The notes: a model not told the origin generated them from the letters alone. A stretch of 61,951 nucleotides of DNA from Gordonia hirsuta DSM 44140 = NBRC 16056 (GCF_000333015.1 NZ_BANT01000023.1:1-61951), one strand, 5' to 3'; shown: positions 24,108-35,254, numbered from the stretch's first letter. Program-made: numbers and translations.

Positions 24108-27100
24108 GAGCCGCCTCCATGATCGCGTCGTTCACATCTCGTCCGGTGCGCTCGGCGACGGCGATGGCGTCAAGCACCCGTTGGTAATCGCGAGGCATCA
24201 CCTTCGCGAAGCGGGTCCGGGCCGTCGCCCAGTCGTCCAGGATCCCGGCCGCCACCGGCGACCGCGTCTGGTCCCGGTGTTCGGTGAGCATCTCCTGCAG
24301 ATAGTCCAGGTCGTCGATGTCCGGGACCTCCAGGCCCACCAGTTCGTCGTTGAGATGGGCCGGGAGCCGGCCGTCGGGGTCGTAGACATAGGCGATGCCG
24401 CCGGACATGCCGGCGGCGAAGTTCCGTCCGGTCGGTCCCAGCACGATCACCCGGCCGCCGGTCATGTACTCGCAGCCGTGGTCACCGACCCCCTCGACGA
24501 CGGCCTCCACGCCGGAGTTCCGGACGCAGAAGCGCTCACCGACCATGCCGCGCAGGAAGATCTTGCCCGCGGTGCCGCCGAAACCGATGACGTTGCCGGC
24601 GATGATGTTCTCCTGCGCACAGAAACCGGGCGGGGCCTCCTCCGGTGGTGCCACCACGATCGTGCCGCCCGACAGCCCCTTCCCGACGAAGTCGTTGGCA
24701 TCCCCGGCCAGGCGCATCGTGATCCCGCGCGGCAAGAACGCCCCGAAGCTGTTGCCCGCCGAACCGGTGAACGCGATCGTGATGGTGCCCTCGGGCAGTC
24801 CCGCGGCGCCGTAGGCCTTGGTCACCTCATGCCCGAGCATGGTGCCCACCGTCCGGTTGACGTTGGTGATCGTGCTCTGCAGGACCACCGGGACACCGGA
24901 CTCCAGGGCCGGCCGGGCCTGGGCGATCAGCGCATTGTCGAGCGCTGCGTCCAGCCCGTGATCCTGGCTGCCGGTGCAGTAGCGGTCCTGGTTCATGAAC
25001 GGGGAGTCGGGCACGGTCAGGATCGGCGACAGGTCCAGGCGGCCGGCCTTGGCCTCGCGCCAGTGCGTCAGGGCCTTGCTGGTGTCGAGCACCTCGACGT
25101 GGCCGACGGCCTCGGCCAGCGTCCGGAATCCGAGGCGGGCGAGCAGCTCACGCACCTCCTCGGCGATGTAGCGCATGAAGTTCTCGACGAATTCCGGTTT
25201 GCCGGTGAACCGCTCGCGCAGCAACGGGTTCTGGGTGGCCACCCCGACCGGACAGGTGTCCAGGTGGCACACCCGCATCATGATGCAGCCGGAGACCACC
25301 AGCGGTGCGGTGGCGAACCCGAACTCCTCGGCGCCCAGCAGCGCCGCGATCATCACATCGCGGCCGGTCTTGAGCTGACCGTCGACCTGCACGACGATCC
25401 GGTCGCGCAACCCGTTGAGCAGCAGGGTCTGCTGCGTCTCGGCCAGGCCGAGCTCCCACGGGGCACCGGCGTGTTTGAGCGAGGTCAGCGGACTGGCGCC
25501 GGTCCCGCCGTCGTGCCCGGAGATCAGCACCACATCGGCGTGCGCCTTGCTGACCCCGGCCGCGACGGTGCCCACACCCAGCTCCGAGACAAGTTTCACG
25601 TGAATCCGAGCCTGCGGATTGGCGTTCTTCAGGTCGTGGATCAGCTGGGCCAGATCCTCGATCGAGTAGATGTCGTGGTGCGGCGGCGGGGAGATGAGCC
25701 CGACGCCGGGCGTGCTGCCGCGCACCTCGGCGATCCACGGATAGACCTTGTGCGGCGGCAGTTGGCCGCCCTCCCCCGGCTTGGCGCCCTGGGCCATCTT
25801 GATCTGGATGTCGGTGCAGTTGCTCAGGTAGTGGCTGGTGACACCGAAGCGGCCCGAGGCCACCTGTTTGATGGCGCTGCGCCGCCAGTCGCCGTTCTCG
25901 GCGCGGGCGTACCGGCGCGGATCCTCGCCGCCCTCCCCCGAATTCGACCGTGCCCCAAGACGATTCATCGCCACGGCCAGGGTCTCGTGGGCTTCGGCGG
26001 AGATCGAGCCGTAACTCATCGCACCGGTGGAGAAGCGTTTGACGATCTCGCTGGCCGGTTCCACCTTGTCCAGCGGGATCGGATCCCGATCGCCGAAGTG
26101 GAAGTCGAGCAGACCGCGCAGCGTACCCAGCCGGGCCGACTGGTCGTCGACCAGCCGCGTGTACTCCTTGAACACCGTGTACTGCCCGGTGCGGGTGGCG
26201 TGCTGGAGTTTGAAGACGGTCTCCGGGTTGAACAGGTGGTACTCGCCCTCGCGCCGCCACTGGTATTCGCCGCCCACCTCGAGGTCGCGGTGGGCGCGTT
26301 CGGACGGCCGCTCGCTGAAGGCCCGTGCGTGCCGGGCGGCGACCTCGTCGGCCAGCTCGTTCAGACCGATGCCGTCGAGCCGGCTGCGCAGGCCGGTGAA
26401 GTACTCGTCGACCAGGCTCTGACTCAGGCCGATCACCTGGAACAGCTGGGCGCCGCTGTACGAGGGCACCGTGGAGATGCCCATCTTGCTCATCACCTTC
26501 AAGATGCCTTTGCCGGCCGCCTGGAGGTAGTTGGCGCGTGCGGCGGCGGCAGGACCGGCGAGCTCGCCGCGAACCGCCAGCTGATCGATCGAGGCGAGGG
26601 CCAGATACGGATTGACCGCCCCGGCGCCGAAGGCGAGCAGCAGCGCCAAGTGATGGACCTCGCGGGCGTCGCCGGCTTCGACGACGATGCCCACCCGGGT
26701 CCGGGTCCGCTCCCGCACCAGATGGTGGTGCACCGCCGCGGTCAGCAGCAGCGACGGGATCGGTGCCCGGGTCTGGTCCGAGCCGCGGTCGGAGAGCACC
26801 AGGATGCGCGCCCCGCCGGCGATGGCCGCTGAGGCCTGCGTCCGGACCTGATCGAGCGCCCGGGCCAGCCCGGCGCCGCCGTCGGCCACCGGGTAGAGCC
26901 CGTGCAGGCGCACGCTGGGAAGTCCGGTAGCCTCCCCGTCGATCCCGGCCAGCCGGGCCAGCGCGTTGTTGTCGATGACCGGCCGGCTCACCACGAGCTG
27001 CTGGGCCGAGTCGGGACCCGGATGCAGCAGATCGCGTTCACCGCCCAGGCGCTGGGCCAGCGAGGTGACGATCTCTTCGCGGATCGCATCCAGCGGCGGG

Positions 27101-28674
27101 TTGGTCACCTGAGCGAACAGCTGCTGGAAGTAGTCGAACAGCAGCCGCGGCCGCGCCGAGAGCACCGCGATCGGGGTGTCGGTGCCCATCGATCCGAGCG
27201 CTTCGGCGCCGGTCACGGCCATCGGGGTCAGCAGCAGACGCAGGTCCTCGGTCGTATAGCCGAAGAGCTGCTGCCGGTGCACCGTCTCGTCGTGGTCCAT
27301 CGACTCCACCGGCCGGGCCGGCAGATCCTCGAGCGCCAGCTGGTTCTCGGCCAGCCACTGCGCATACGGGTGTTCGGCGGCCAGGCCGTCCTTGATCTCC
27401 TCGTCGTCGACGATGCGACCCTGCGCGGTATCGACCAGGAACATCTTGCCCGGCTGCAGCCGCCGCCGGGAGACGACCTCGGCCGGATCGATGTCGAGGA
27501 CGCCGACCTCGCTGCCGAGGACCACCAGCCCGTCCCTGGTGACCCAGATGCGCGAGGGCCGCAGCCCGTTGCGGTCCAGGACCGCGCCGACGACGGTGCC
27601 GTCGGTGAAGCACACCGAGGCCGGTCCGTCCCAGGGCTCCATCAGCGCCGAGTGGTACTCGTAGAACGCCCGGTGCGCCGGCTTCATGTGCGCGTGCCGT
27701 TCCCAGGCCTCCGGCACCATCATCAGCACCGCGTGCGGCAGGCTGCGCCCGCCCAGGTGCAGCAGCTCGAGCACCTCGTCGAACCGCGCGGTGTCCGAGG
27801 CGCCGGGTGTGCACACCGGGAAGATCTTCTCGGCGGCGTTGTCGCCGAAGATCGCCGCATCGATCAGCGCCTCCCGGGCCCGCATCCAGTTCTCGTTGCC
27901 GGTGACGGTGTTGATCTCGCCGTTGTGGGCGACGCGACGGAACGGATGCGCCAGCGGCCAGGAAGGAAAGGTGTTGGTGGAGAAGCGCGAATGCACCAGC
28001 GCCAGGGCGCTGACCACGCGCTGGTCCTGCAGGTCCAGATAGAACGCGGGTAGTTGCGGGGTGGTCAGCATGCCCTTGTAGACGATGGTCTGCCCCGACA
28101 GGCTCGGGAAGTACACGGTCTCGCGGCCGGGTCCGTCCGCTCCGGCTCCGTGCTGACCGAGTTCGTTCTGCACCCGCTTGCGCACCACATAGGCCCGCCG
28201 TTCCAGATCCATGCCCTCGGCCCCGGAGAAGAACACCTGCCGCATGGTCGGCATGGCATCGCGCGCCAGCGCCCCCAGGGAGGCATCCTCGACCGGCACC
28301 GTGCGCCAGCCCAGCAGGATCAGCCCTTCGGCGTCGACGATCTTCTCCACACCGGCCATGGCCTCGGCCGCCTCGTCGGCGCTCTGCGGCAGAAAGGCGA
28401 TGCCGGTGGCGTACCGGCCGGCCGGCGGCAGTGAGAAATCGACCACCTCGCGCAGAAAACGGTCCGGGATCTGCAACAGGATGCCGGCTCCGTCGCCGGT
28501 ATTCGGCTCGGCGCCGGCGGCACCGCGGTGCTCCAGGTTCGCCAGCGCGGTGATCGCCTTCTCGACGATGTCGCGGCTGCGCCGTCCGTACATGTCGACG
28601 ACGAAGGCCACACCGCAGGCGTCGTGTTCGTTGATCGGGTCGTAGAGGCCGACGGGCCCCGGCGAATGCATCAT
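24100..28674 (-). CDS. gltB: Glutamate synthase large subunit
   Basis: This 1524-aa alpha subunit turns 2-oxoglutarate and glutamine into two glutamates. The class II amidotransferase domain has Cys in [11 protein letters not shown] (about residue 18), so a short propeptide is cut off to expose it. The FMN-binding synthase domain follows, with [26 protein letters not shown] and [12 protein letters not shown]. The [3Fe-4S] motif [16 protein letters not shown] is present. The C-terminal beta-helix domain shows GGTIVVAPP and [14 protein letters not shown] 28674 is chosen just ahead of the conserved start; the frame stays open to 28884. A divergent esterase gene starts about 230 bases away. It forms an operon with gltD. 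Confidence 0.96.
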   Translation of the reverse strand: MMHSPGPVGLYDPINEHDACGVAFVVDMYGRRSRDIVEKAITALANLEHRGAAGAEPNTGDGAGILLQIPDRFLREVVDFSLPPAGRYATGIAFLPQSADEAAEAMAGVEKIVDAEGLILLGWRTVPVEDASLGALARDAMPTMRQVFFSGAEGMDLERRAYVVRKRVQNELGQHGAGADGPGRETVYFPSLSGQTIVYKGMLTTPQLPAFYLDLQDQRVVSALALVHSRFSTNTFPSWPLAHPFRRVAHNGEINTVTGNENWMRAREALIDAAIFGDNAAEKIFPVCTPGASDTARFDEVLELLHLGGRSLPHAVLMMVPEAWERHAHMKPAHRAFYEYHSALMEPWDGPASVCFTDGTVVGAVLDRNGLRPSRIWVTRDGLVVLGSEVGVLDIDPAEVVSRRRLQPGKMFLVDTAQGRIVDDEEIKDGLAAEHPYAQWLAENQLALEDLPARPVESMDHDETVHRQQLFGYTTEDLRLLLTPMAVTGAEALGSMGTDTPIAVLSARPRLLFDYFQQLFAQVTNPPLDAIREEIVTSLAQRLGGERDLLHPGPDSAQQLVVSRPVIDNNALARLAGIDGEATGLPSVRLHGLYPVADGGAGLARALDQVRTQASAAIAGGARILVLSDRGSDQTRAPIPSLLLTAAVHHHLVRERTRTRVGIVVEAGDAREVHHLALLLAFGAGAVNPYLALASIDQLAVRGELAGPAAAARANYLQAAGKGILKVMSKMGISTVPSYSGAQLFQVIGLSQSLVDEYFTGLRSRLDGIGLNELADEVAARHARAFSERPSERAHRDLEVGGEYQWRREGEYHLFNPETVFKLQHATRTGQYTVFKEYTRLVDDQSARLGTLRGLLDFHFGDRDPIPLDKVEPASEIVKRFSTGAMSYGSISAEAHETLAVAMNRLGARSNSGEGGEDPRRYARAENGDWRRSAIKQVASGRFGVTSHYLSNCTDIQIKMAQGAKPGEGGQLPPHKVYPWIAEVRGSTPGVGLISPPPHHDIYSIEDLAQLIHDLKNANPQARIHVKLVSELGVGTVAAGVSKAHADVVLISGHDGGTGASPLTSLKHAGAPWELGLAETQQTLLLNGLRDRIVVQVDGQLKTGRDVMIAALLGAEEFGFATAPLVVSGCIMMRVCHLDTCPVGVATQNPLLRERFTGKPEFVENFMRYIAEEVRELLARLGFRTLAEAVGHVEVLDTSKALTHWREAKAGRLDLSPILTVPDSPFMNQDRYCTGSQDHGLDAALDNALIAQARPALESGVPVVLQSTITNVNRTVGTMLGHEVTKAYGAAGLPEGTITIAFTGSAGNSFGAFLPRGITMRLAGDANDFVGKGLSGGTIVVAPPEEAPPGFCAQENIIAGNVIGFGGTAGKIFLRGMVGERFCVRNSGVEAVVEGVGDHGCEYMTGGRVIVLGPTGRNFAAGMSGGIAYVYDPDGRLPAHLNDELVGLEVPDIDDLDYLQEMLTEHRDQTRSPVAAGILDDWATARTRFAKVMPRDYQRVLDAIAVAERTGRDVNDAIMEAAHG

Positions 28675-28781
28675 GGATCTGCCTACTCCGTACGCCACGC
28701 TGCGCACTGTTACGTACTGGAGAAGTCCCGGAGATCGCGATGCGAGGGCACCGCCCGGGGAGATCAGCTTCGTTGCTGGCC

Positions 28782-28800
28782 CGCTCGGATCAACCGAGCG
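28782..28800. repeat. Inverted repeat in the gltB/esterase divergent promoter region
   Basis: CGCTCGG at 28782-28788 and CCGAGCG at 28794-28800 form a perfect 7-bp inverted repeat around ATCAA. It lies about 110 bases upstream of gltB and may be an operator or a leader hairpin. It does not match a nitrogen-regulator site that I know. Confidence 0.35.
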
Positions 28801-28905
28801 CAGTACCGGTAATTCTGCCACGGGATGCGCGGCGGCAGCAAAGTGCGCGGCGGGCCCCGGTGAAACCCGCCCGTAATGAGGCAATCCCGCCGTAATGTCT
28901 CAACC

Positions 28906-29910
28906 GTGAACAACACAACGGTTTCTGCAGGTCCCTCCGCCCCGGGGTCGCCGCAGGCCCGCGCGCTGAGCGCCTTCGTCTGGCGCAGTGTGCGCCCGGC
29001 GATCGGAGTGGTCGGCCGCCTGCCCAGCGGAGTCCTCACGACGCTGCCGGTGATGAAACCGGCCCTCAACTCCTCGCTGGCCGCGGTCAGCCCGGTGCCG
29101 CGCGGGACCCGGACCACAGTGGTCAAGACCCGCTTCGGCGACGGCCAGGTGCGCGGGGAATGGGTGCACGAGTCCCGGCGCAACGGCGGCGCGATCCCCG
29201 ATCCGGCCAGCGGCCGCAGCATTCTGTACTACTTGCACGGCAGCGGCTATCTGATCTGCTCGCCGCGCACCCACCGCGGTCTGGTCTCCCGGCTGGTCCG
29301 GCGCCGCGGTATCGGGGCCTTCAGCCTCGACTACCGGCTGGGCCCGGTGCATCGTTTCCCGGCCGGCGGCGACGACACCGTGCGCGGCTACCGCTGGCTG
29401 CTCGACCAGGGCTTCGCGCCCGAACAGATCATCGTCGCCGGCGATTCGGCCGGTGGCCATCTGGCCCAGGACCTGATCGCCGCCAATCACCGCGACGGGG
29501 TCGGTCAGCCGCGGGCCATGCTGCTGATCTCTCCACTGTACGATCCGTCGTTCGATACCGCCTGCGCCCTGGAACGCTCCGGGGTGCGCGACCCGTACAT
29601 CGATGCCGCTGCGGCCCGGCGCCTGCTGCGCCTGTACACCGGCGGCGCGGCCGCCGACCACCCGCGGATGCGGATCCAGCTGAGCCCCGAGATGGCGGTG
29701 CCCGACACCCTGATCCAGTACGGCGCCCGCGAGGTGATGGCCGACGATGCCCGCGCCATTCACGCCGGGATCCTGGCTGCCGGCGGCCGCTCGACCCTGC
29801 AGTCGTGGGCGAACCAGGGCCACGTGTTCCAGATGTTCCCCTACTTCACCCCCGACTCCCGGATCGCTCTGCGGGAGGCGAAGGACTTCCTCGATGCCTA
29901 CGTGACCTAG
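28906..29910 (+). CDS. Alpha/beta hydrolase, hormone-sensitive-lipase family (LipR/LipW-like)
   Basis: About 334 aa. The oxyanion-hole motif is HGSGYLIC (about residue 105). The nucleophile elbow is GDSAGGHL (Ser about 185), the acid is probably in the REVMADD region, and the catalytic His is in NQGHVFQMF. An N-terminal helical cap of about 70 residues precedes the hydrolase. It is a paralogue of the broken gene at 42844-43851 and shows VRGEWV where that gene has a stop codon. GTG 28906 or ATG 28876 may be the start; neither has a clear ribosome-binding site. Substrates are likely short- to medium-chain esters. It is divergent from gltB. Confidence 0.85.
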   Translation: MNNTTVSAGPSAPGSPQARALSAFVWRSVRPAIGVVGRLPSGVLTTLPVMKPALNSSLAAVSPVPRGTRTTVVKTRFGDGQVRGEWVHESRRNGGAIPDPASGRSILYYLHGSGYLICSPRTHRGLVSRLVRRRGIGAFSLDYRLGPVHRFPAGGDDTVRGYRWLLDQGFAPEQIIVAGDSAGGHLAQDLIAANHRDGVGQPRAMLLISPLYDPSFDTACALERSGVRDPYIDAAAARRLLRLYTGGAAADHPRMRIQLSPEMAVPDTLIQYGAREVMADDARAIHAGILAAGGRSTLQSWANQGHVFQMFPYFTPDSRIALREAKDFLDAYVT

Positions 29911-30019
29911 AGGTACCTCCCCGTGCGGCCGCGGAGGAGAAGCGGCTGCGGCGACGAGCGGCGTGGCAGAATCGAGCTCACCGTGGCACCGGCCACCCGG
30001 AGAAGGAGCAGTATCGACC

Positions 30020-30622
30020 ATGACCGATCTCAACGACCTCCTCAACCGGCTTCCGGTCGATCAGCTCGCCGCCCAGCTCGGTGTCAGCCCGGACGAGGTC
30101 CGGGCCGCCTCGGCACAGGCACTGCCGACCCTGGTCGCCGGCCTGGCCGCGCAGACCGGCGACGACGCCTCCACCGCCCGGCTCGTCGGTGCGCTGGAGC
30201 AGCACGACAACGATCTGAGCTCCGGGGACATCGCTCTGGACCAGGTCGATGTGGCCGACGGCGAGAAGATCGTCGGCAAGCTCTTCGGCGACAAGACCGA
30301 CGACGTGGCTCTGGGTGTGTCGGGGGCGGTCCCGGCCGCCGGCGTCGATCAGGGTCTGGTCAAAAAGCTCCTTCCCATGCTCGCGCCGATCGTGCTCAGC
30401 TACGTCATGTCCCAGTTGGGCGGCAAGAAGGGCGCCCCGCAGAGTCAGTCCGGTGGACTGGGTGATCTGCTCGGCGGAATGCTCGGCGGCGGGGGCGGCG
30501 CCGACAACGCCCTGGGCAGCATCCTGGGCAGTGTGCTCGGCGGCGGGAAAGGCGGCGGCGGGAAGGGCGGCGGCAACAATCCGCTCGGCTCGATCCTCGG
30601 CGGGCTTCTCGGCGGGAAGTAG
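30020..30622 (+). CDS. DUF937 family protein
   Basis: A 200-aa protein. It begins with a helical DUF937-type domain: LNDLLNRLPVDQLAAQLGVS, EVRAASAQALPTLVAGLAAQ and GEKIVGKLFGDK. A short helical segment (VDQGLVKKLLPMLAPIVLSY) follows. The C-terminal third is Gly-rich low complexity (GGLGDLLGGMLGGGGG, GGGKGGGGKGGGNN). No signal peptide or enzyme motif. ATG 30020 follows GAAGGAG. Some DUF937 proteins act as toxins or chaperone-like factors, but I cannot infer a role here. It is in the same direction as the DUF2207/LemA genes, 38 bases ahead of them. Confidence 0.8.
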   Translation: MTDLNDLLNRLPVDQLAAQLGVSPDEVRAASAQALPTLVAGLAAQTGDDASTARLVGALEQHDNDLSSGDIALDQVDVADGEKIVGKLFGDKTDDVALGVSGAVPAAGVDQGLVKKLLPMLAPIVLSYVMSQLGGKKGAPQSQSGGLGDLLGGMLGGGGGADNALGSILGSVLGGGKGGGGKGGGNNPLGSILGGLLGGK

Positions 30623-30660
30623 CCGCCCCACCGGCGCGTCGAAGTCTAGGATCGGAGTCC

Positions 30661-32484
30661 ATGAAGCGCCTGCTCCTGTCGCTGGCCGTGCTGATCCTGA
30701 CGTTGTTCGGCATCTTTTTGCCGCTGATGTCGTTCTCCTCGCCCAGCGGTTCGGTCGGCGCCGATCCGGTGACGATCACCGACTACCGGGCCGATGTCAC
30801 CGTCGCGCGGGACGGCTCGCTGGATGCGACCGAGACGGTCACCGCCGAATTCCCCTACGGACGGCACGGCATCTTCCGGTTCTGGGATCTCAACGACACC
30901 AGCAACCGCGGTGTGCGTTTTTCTCCCGAGGACATCAGCATCACGATGGACGGCTCGGCGGTGCCGTTCGAGCTGAGTTGGGAACAGGGCCGCCGGTTCC
31001 GGGTGGCCCGGATCGGTGACGCCGAGCGCTACGTGACACCGGGCGAGCACACCTATGTGCTGCGCTACCGCGTCGGCGGCGTGCTGGCTGCCGGATCGAG
31101 TCCGGTCCACCGCGGCGACACCTCCAGTTGGGGCGCAGACGCCAGCTCGCGGCTGCTGTGGCGTGTGGTCGCCGACGGCTGGCAGATGACGATCAAGAAG
31201 ACGCAGAGCACCATCCGGTTGCCCGACGAGCCGATCTCGTTCACCTGCGCCACCAACCGCGGGATCGACTGCCAGATCACGGCCCCGGACAAGACCACCC
31301 GCGTGGTGACCACCGGGGAACTGCCGCCGATGACTGGAGTGGCCGTGCGCGCCGATCTGCCGTTCCCGGCGCCGGCGCGGTCGGTGCTGCCCTGGTCGAT
31401 CCGTTTCGATCCGGTGCTGGGCCGTTCCCTGGCCGGTCTGGTGGCCGCCCTGGTGATCTCGGTGCTGACCTTCGGCGCCGGTCTATGGCTGGCCCTGCGC
31501 AGCCGGGAGGCGCCACCGCTGCGTCCGGTGATGTACTCGCCGCCGGAGGACCCGGTGAACCCCGGCAAGGTGCTCGGGCCGGCTCAGACCTTCTACGTCG
31601 CCAACGAGGCGATGCCGCGCCGCGCCCTGATCGCGACCCTGTTCCACCTGGCCGACGTCGGCGCGGTCCGGCTCGAACGCAACGGCGGGGATTGGACAGT
31701 GCATTCGCAGGTGACCCCGGAGATCACCGCCACCCTCGATGCCGCCGACAACTCGCTGCTGAACTCGCTGGGACTGGGCCGCAGCGGTGCCACCTTCCGC
31801 GCCGACGGTTCGGTGGCCGCCGGCCAGAAACTGCACGGCGCGCAGGCCGCCCTGGACGGCTCGGTCCGCGGCTGGGGTGCGGCCAGCGGCACGGTGGTCC
31901 ACAGCGCCTCGGAGATGATGGGCCGGACGCTGGTGGCAGTGGCGGTCATCGCCGCCGCCGCACTGCTGGTCTTCCATCTGGTACCCGCCTCGATCTGGGT
32001 GCTGCCGCTGGCGGCGTTCGCCATCGGCGGGGCGGGCCTGTGGTCCTCGGGTGTGGGTACCCGGCGCACCCGCCTGGGCCGGGAGGTCTGGTCCCGGGCC
32101 GCCGGCTTCGAGCGGCTGCTGTCGACCCGGTCCAATACCGAGCGGCTCGACTTCAGTGCCCGCAAAGAGATCTTCACCGACTACATCCCGTACGCCATCG
32201 CCTTCGACTGCGCCGATGCCTGGGCGGACAAGTACCGGTACGCCACCGGCCAGGAACCGCCCGAGCCACTCTGGTTCGGTGGCGGCTTCTACGCCCACAG
32301 CGGCATCGGCGGAGCCGGCGGCTTCGGCGGATCGGCGTTCGACAGCTTCGAGTCGAGTCTGTCGTCGTCGCTATCGGCCTACACCGCTTCGCAGAGCGCA
32401 TCCAGCGGGAGCAGCGGAGGCGGCGGTTTCGGCGGCGGCTTCAGCGGCGGCGGTGGCGGAGGCGGCGGAGGCGGCTCCTGGTGA
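30661..32484 (+). CDS. DUF2207 family membrane protein
   Basis: A 607-aa protein with an N-terminal signal or membrane helix (LLLSLAVLILTLFGIFLPLM). An extracytoplasmic DUF2207 beta-rich domain (about 35-230) has ADVTVARDGSLDATETVTAEF and RHGIFRFWDL. A membrane helix near 260-280 and another hydrophobic pair around 415-465 follow. The C-terminus is extreme Gly/Ser-rich (GGGFGGGFSGGGGGGG, then SW), as in many family members. It is commonly paired with LemA, as here 66 bases downstream. The function is unknown; an envelope-stress or protein-display role is often suggested. Low-complexity Gly codons are G+C rich but otherwise normal for the region. Confidence 0.85.
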   Translation: MKRLLLSLAVLILTLFGIFLPLMSFSSPSGSVGADPVTITDYRADVTVARDGSLDATETVTAEFPYGRHGIFRFWDLNDTSNRGVRFSPEDISITMDGSAVPFELSWEQGRRFRVARIGDAERYVTPGEHTYVLRYRVGGVLAAGSSPVHRGDTSSWGADASSRLLWRVVADGWQMTIKKTQSTIRLPDEPISFTCATNRGIDCQITAPDKTTRVVTTGELPPMTGVAVRADLPFPAPARSVLPWSIRFDPVLGRSLAGLVAALVISVLTFGAGLWLALRSREAPPLRPVMYSPPEDPVNPGKVLGPAQTFYVANEAMPRRALIATLFHLADVGAVRLERNGGDWTVHSQVTPEITATLDAADNSLLNSLGLGRSGATFRADGSVAAGQKLHGAQAALDGSVRGWGAASGTVVHSASEMMGRTLVAVAVIAAAALLVFHLVPASIWVLPLAAFAIGGAGLWSSGVGTRRTRLGREVWSRAAGFERLLSTRSNTERLDFSARKEIFTDYIPYAIAFDCADAWADKYRYATGQEPPEPLWFGGGFYAHSGIGGAGGFGGSAFDSFESSLSSSLSAYTASQSASSGSSGGGGFGGGFSGGGGGGGGGGSW

Positions 32485-32550
32485 TCAGTACGCCCCGCGA
32501 CGGCGACCGCGCATAATGACTGTCAACATCCCCACCGGAAGAGGATTCTC

Positions 32551-33126
32551 ATGGGTACTGCCATTCTCGTCATCGTCATCATCATCCTGGTGGTCATCGC
32601 CGGGCTGGTGGTGTTCGGTATCACCGGCTTCAACAAGCTCCGCAAAGCCGATATCACCGCCGAAGAAGCGATGGGCGGCATCGATGTGCAGCTGACGCGC
32701 CGCGCCGACCTGATCCCGAACCTGGTCAACACCGTGAAGGGCTACGCGGCGCACGAGGCCGGCGTTCTGGAGGCGGTCACATCGGCCCGGGCCAACCTGC
32801 AGCAGGCCGCCCAGGGATCCGATGTCGCGGCCAAGGCAGCGGCCGAGGCGCAGATGAGCGGAGCACTGGGACGACTGTTCGCCGTCGCCGAGAACTACCC
32901 GCAACTGCAGGCGGCGCCGAACTTCATGGCCCTGCAGACCGAACTGGCCGAGACCGAGAACAAGCTCTCGTTCGCCCGCCAGTACTACAACGACGCGGTC
33001 TCGCGCCTGAACCAGGCCTGCAAGACCCTGCCGTGGATGTTCTTCGCACCGATGGCCGGGGTCAAGCCGCGCGAGTTCTACCAGGCTCCGGCCGGGCAGA
33101 CGCAGGCCCCGAACGTCCAGTTCTGA
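32551..33126 (+). CDS. lemA: LemA family protein
   Basis: A 191-aa protein with one N-terminal membrane helix (about 4-26, AILVIVIIILVVIAGLVVFG) and a long cytosolic or exported helical LemA domain. Typical lines are DVQLTRRADLIPNLVNTVKG, YAAHEAGVLEAVTSARA, LGRLFAVAENYPQL, and FARQYYNDAVSRLNQACKTLP near the end. AGAGGA precedes the ATG. LemA proteins pair with DUF2207 proteins across bacteria, and this pair is intact. The role is not well defined; involvement in envelope homeostasis is inferred from its distribution. Confidence 0.92.
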   Translation: MGTAILVIVIIILVVIAGLVVFGITGFNKLRKADITAEEAMGGIDVQLTRRADLIPNLVNTVKGYAAHEAGVLEAVTSARANLQQAAQGSDVAAKAAAEAQMSGALGRLFAVAENYPQLQAAPNFMALQTELAETENKLSFARQYYNDAVSRLNQACKTLPWMFFAPMAGVKPREFYQAPAGQTQAPNVQF

Positions 33127-33137
33127 GGCCGCGGGGG

Positions 33138-33386
33138 TTATTCCTCCCAGCGCTGCGATCGTGAGGGGTAGCGCACTCGCAGAACGCTGTACAGATAGGT
33201 GCTCACCACGAGCATCAGGACCGAGCCCAGCGCCCACCACAGCCAGAGATTGACCAGGCTGTCGCGCACTGCCGCCACCAGCCACATCAGCGTGAAGATC
33301 ACGGCGCCGATCGTCGCGAGCAGCCGAGCGGCCAACACCACGGTAGCCAGCACCGACCAGAGCGTCTCGCGGACGGGTTTCGTCAT
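33138..33386 (-). CDS. Small two-helix membrane protein
   Basis: An 82-aa protein with two hydrophobic helices, about 8-36 (WSVLATVVLAARLLATIGAV) and 44-66 (LWLWWALGSVLMLVVSTYLY), and a polar C-terminus RSQRWEE. I do not recognise the family. Its ATG overlaps the stop of the upstream SulP transporter gene by 4 bp, so it is translated with it and may be an accessory subunit. The other end converges with lemA, only 11 bases away. Confidence 0.65.
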   Translation of the reverse strand: MTKPVRETLWSVLATVVLAARLLATIGAVIFTLMWLVAAVRDSLVNLWLWWALGSVLMLVVSTYLYSVLRVRYPSRSQRWEE

Positions 33387-35230
33387 ATTTTCACAATAGC
33401 GCCCGGCGGATCGCTGCCATCGGCGTCCTTATCGGGGTCCCCGTCGACTGAGACCGGACCGGTGGCCTCGACCTCCGGTCCGGTCTCAATGGGTTCCGTA
33501 CCGGTGTGGCCGGCGATGCTGCGGTACGCGCTGATCGCGTCGGTGACGCTGGGATACACCTCGTCCGGGCCGAAGTAACCCATCAGCCGGGCGGTACGCA
33601 ACGATGTCTCCAGTTCCGGGGTGACCCCGGCGAGCGCGAAACGGGCGTCGATCGCCCGCAGGTAGTCGATCAGGTGCCGAAGCTGGTGTGCGGCCGAGTA
33701 ATCGATTCCCGACGTCGCCGAGGTGTCCAGCACCAGCCAGCGCACCGGTACCGGAGCCCCCTTGACCAGCCGCATCACGTCGTCGGCGAACCGTCCGACG
33801 TTGGCGTAGAACAGGTCCGCGTCGTACCGGAACACGATCAGCCCCGGCAAGGTCTGGTGACCTGGACCGGCACTTTCGTAGACGCGGCGCCCGTCGCGGC
33901 CGACCCCCACGACGAACCGTTCGGGCCGGTATTGGCGATGGATGATCTGCAGCAGCGAGATCACCATCGCGGTGATGATCCCGGTCAGGACTCCGAACCA
34001 CACGACGGCGAAGGTGGTCGCCACCGCGATCACGAACTCACTGCGGCGGACCCACCAGATCCGGCCGAAGGCACGCAGGTCGATCAGATGCAGACCGACG
34101 ACGAAGACGATCGCCGCGATCACCGCCTCGGGCAGATGCGCGAGCGGTCCGGCCAGCGCGACCGTGGCGACCAGGACCACCAGCGCCATCACGATGTTGG
34201 CCAGCTGCGAGCGGCCGCGCTCGTCCTGGACGATGGCGGTTCTGGTGGGGCTGCTGTTCACCACGAAGCTGCCGGTGAAGCCGGCCGCGAGATTGGCGGC
34301 GCTCAGCCCCAGGATGTCCCGGTCGACGTCGATGGCGTCGTCGTTCTTCTGGGCGAAACTGCGGGCGGTGGCCGCACTCTGCGCCAGAATCACCAGCAGG
34401 GCGCCGAAAGAGATGGTCAGCACCAGCGGCATCTTGTGCCAGATGTCATCGATGGGCAGAGAGATCTTCGGCATGCCACCGGTGAACTCGCCCACCGTCG
34501 CCACACGGACGTCGAGGTCGGCGACCATCACCAGGATGATCGACCCGACGACCATCACGATCGGCACCGGCAGCGGCAGCCGGCGCGGCAGCCGACTGGC
34601 GGCGAAGATCAGCGTCAAGGTCACCGCCGCGAATCCGACCGACCACCAATGGATCTGGGCCGGCGAGGTGATGATGTGGATCCATTTGCTCACCACATTC
34701 GGATCGGTCCGGTCCCCGTGCCCGATTCCCAGCATTCCCGGCACCTGTTCGGTGATCACCAGGACTCCGACGCCGGCCAAGAAGCCGACCAGCACCGGCG
34801 GGGACAGGAAGTCGCCCAGAAAGCCCAGCCGCAACAGCCGAGCCAGCAGCAGCATCGCTGCGGTGACGATCGCGATCAACCCGGCCCAGCCGAGCCATTC
34901 GTCACTGAACGGCGCCAGCCCGGCGATCGACAATCCCGCTATCCCCGAAGCGAGCAGCGCCGCGGTCCCCGAATCGGCGCCGACCACCATGATCCGGGAG
35001 GCGCCGATGAGGCCGAAGACGATGACCGGAACAATCATCGAGTACAGGCCGGCACTGATCGGAACCTGCGCGATGGTGCTGTAACCCATCGCCTCCGGAA
35101 TCGCGACGGCGGCCAGCGCCAGCCCCGCCATGATGTCCGCGCGCAACCAGGCACGCTGGTATCCGCGGAAGGCGGGCGGCACCAGCTGCCGTCTGATAGT
35201 GGCGAAACGGCCCGACGATGTACCCCTCAT
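33383..35230 (-). CDS. SulP-family anion transporter with STAS domain
   Basis: A 615-aa transporter. Residues about 20-430 hold 10-14 membrane segments, with the SulP opening RADIMAGLALAAVAIPEAMGYSTIAQVP and the block GLSAANLAAGFTGSFVVNSSPTRTA. Residues about 460-570 are a STAS domain, ending LVLDTSATSGIDYSAAH, where a Ser/Thr may be a regulatory site. The C-terminal tail is acidic. Family members move sulfate, bicarbonate, chloride or dicarboxylates; this sequence does not decide. The small membrane protein downstream overlaps by 4 bp. Confidence 0.9.
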   Translation of the reverse strand: MRGTSSGRFATIRRQLVPPAFRGYQRAWLRADIMAGLALAAVAIPEAMGYSTIAQVPISAGLYSMIVPVIVFGLIGASRIMVVGADSGTAALLASGIAGLSIAGLAPFSDEWLGWAGLIAIVTAAMLLLARLLRLGFLGDFLSPPVLVGFLAGVGVLVITEQVPGMLGIGHGDRTDPNVVSKWIHIITSPAQIHWWSVGFAAVTLTLIFAASRLPRRLPLPVPIVMVVGSIILVMVADLDVRVATVGEFTGGMPKISLPIDDIWHKMPLVLTISFGALLVILAQSAATARSFAQKNDDAIDVDRDILGLSAANLAAGFTGSFVVNSSPTRTAIVQDERGRSQLANIVMALVVLVATVALAGPLAHLPEAVIAAIVFVVGLHLIDLRAFGRIWWVRRSEFVIAVATTFAVVWFGVLTGIITAMVISLLQIIHRQYRPERFVVGVGRDGRRVYESAGPGHQTLPGLIVFRYDADLFYANVGRFADDVMRLVKGAPVPVRWLVLDTSATSGIDYSAAHQLRHLIDYLRAIDARFALAGVTPELETSLRTARLMGYFGPDEVYPSVTDAISAYRSIAGHTGTEPIETGPEVEATGPVSVDGDPDKDADGSDPPGAIVKI

Positions 35231-35254
35231 GCCGACCCGGTGTTTCGTCTCGGC

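Noticed and set aside
24076..26832. A 918-codon plus-strand open frame opposite gltB
   Set aside because: It is antisense to a highly conserved enzyme gene and its protein is a His/Gln/Arg/Gly-rich string without domains. High G+C makes long shadow frames common here, and the same applies to 33506-35893, 7812-9308 and 37635-39086.
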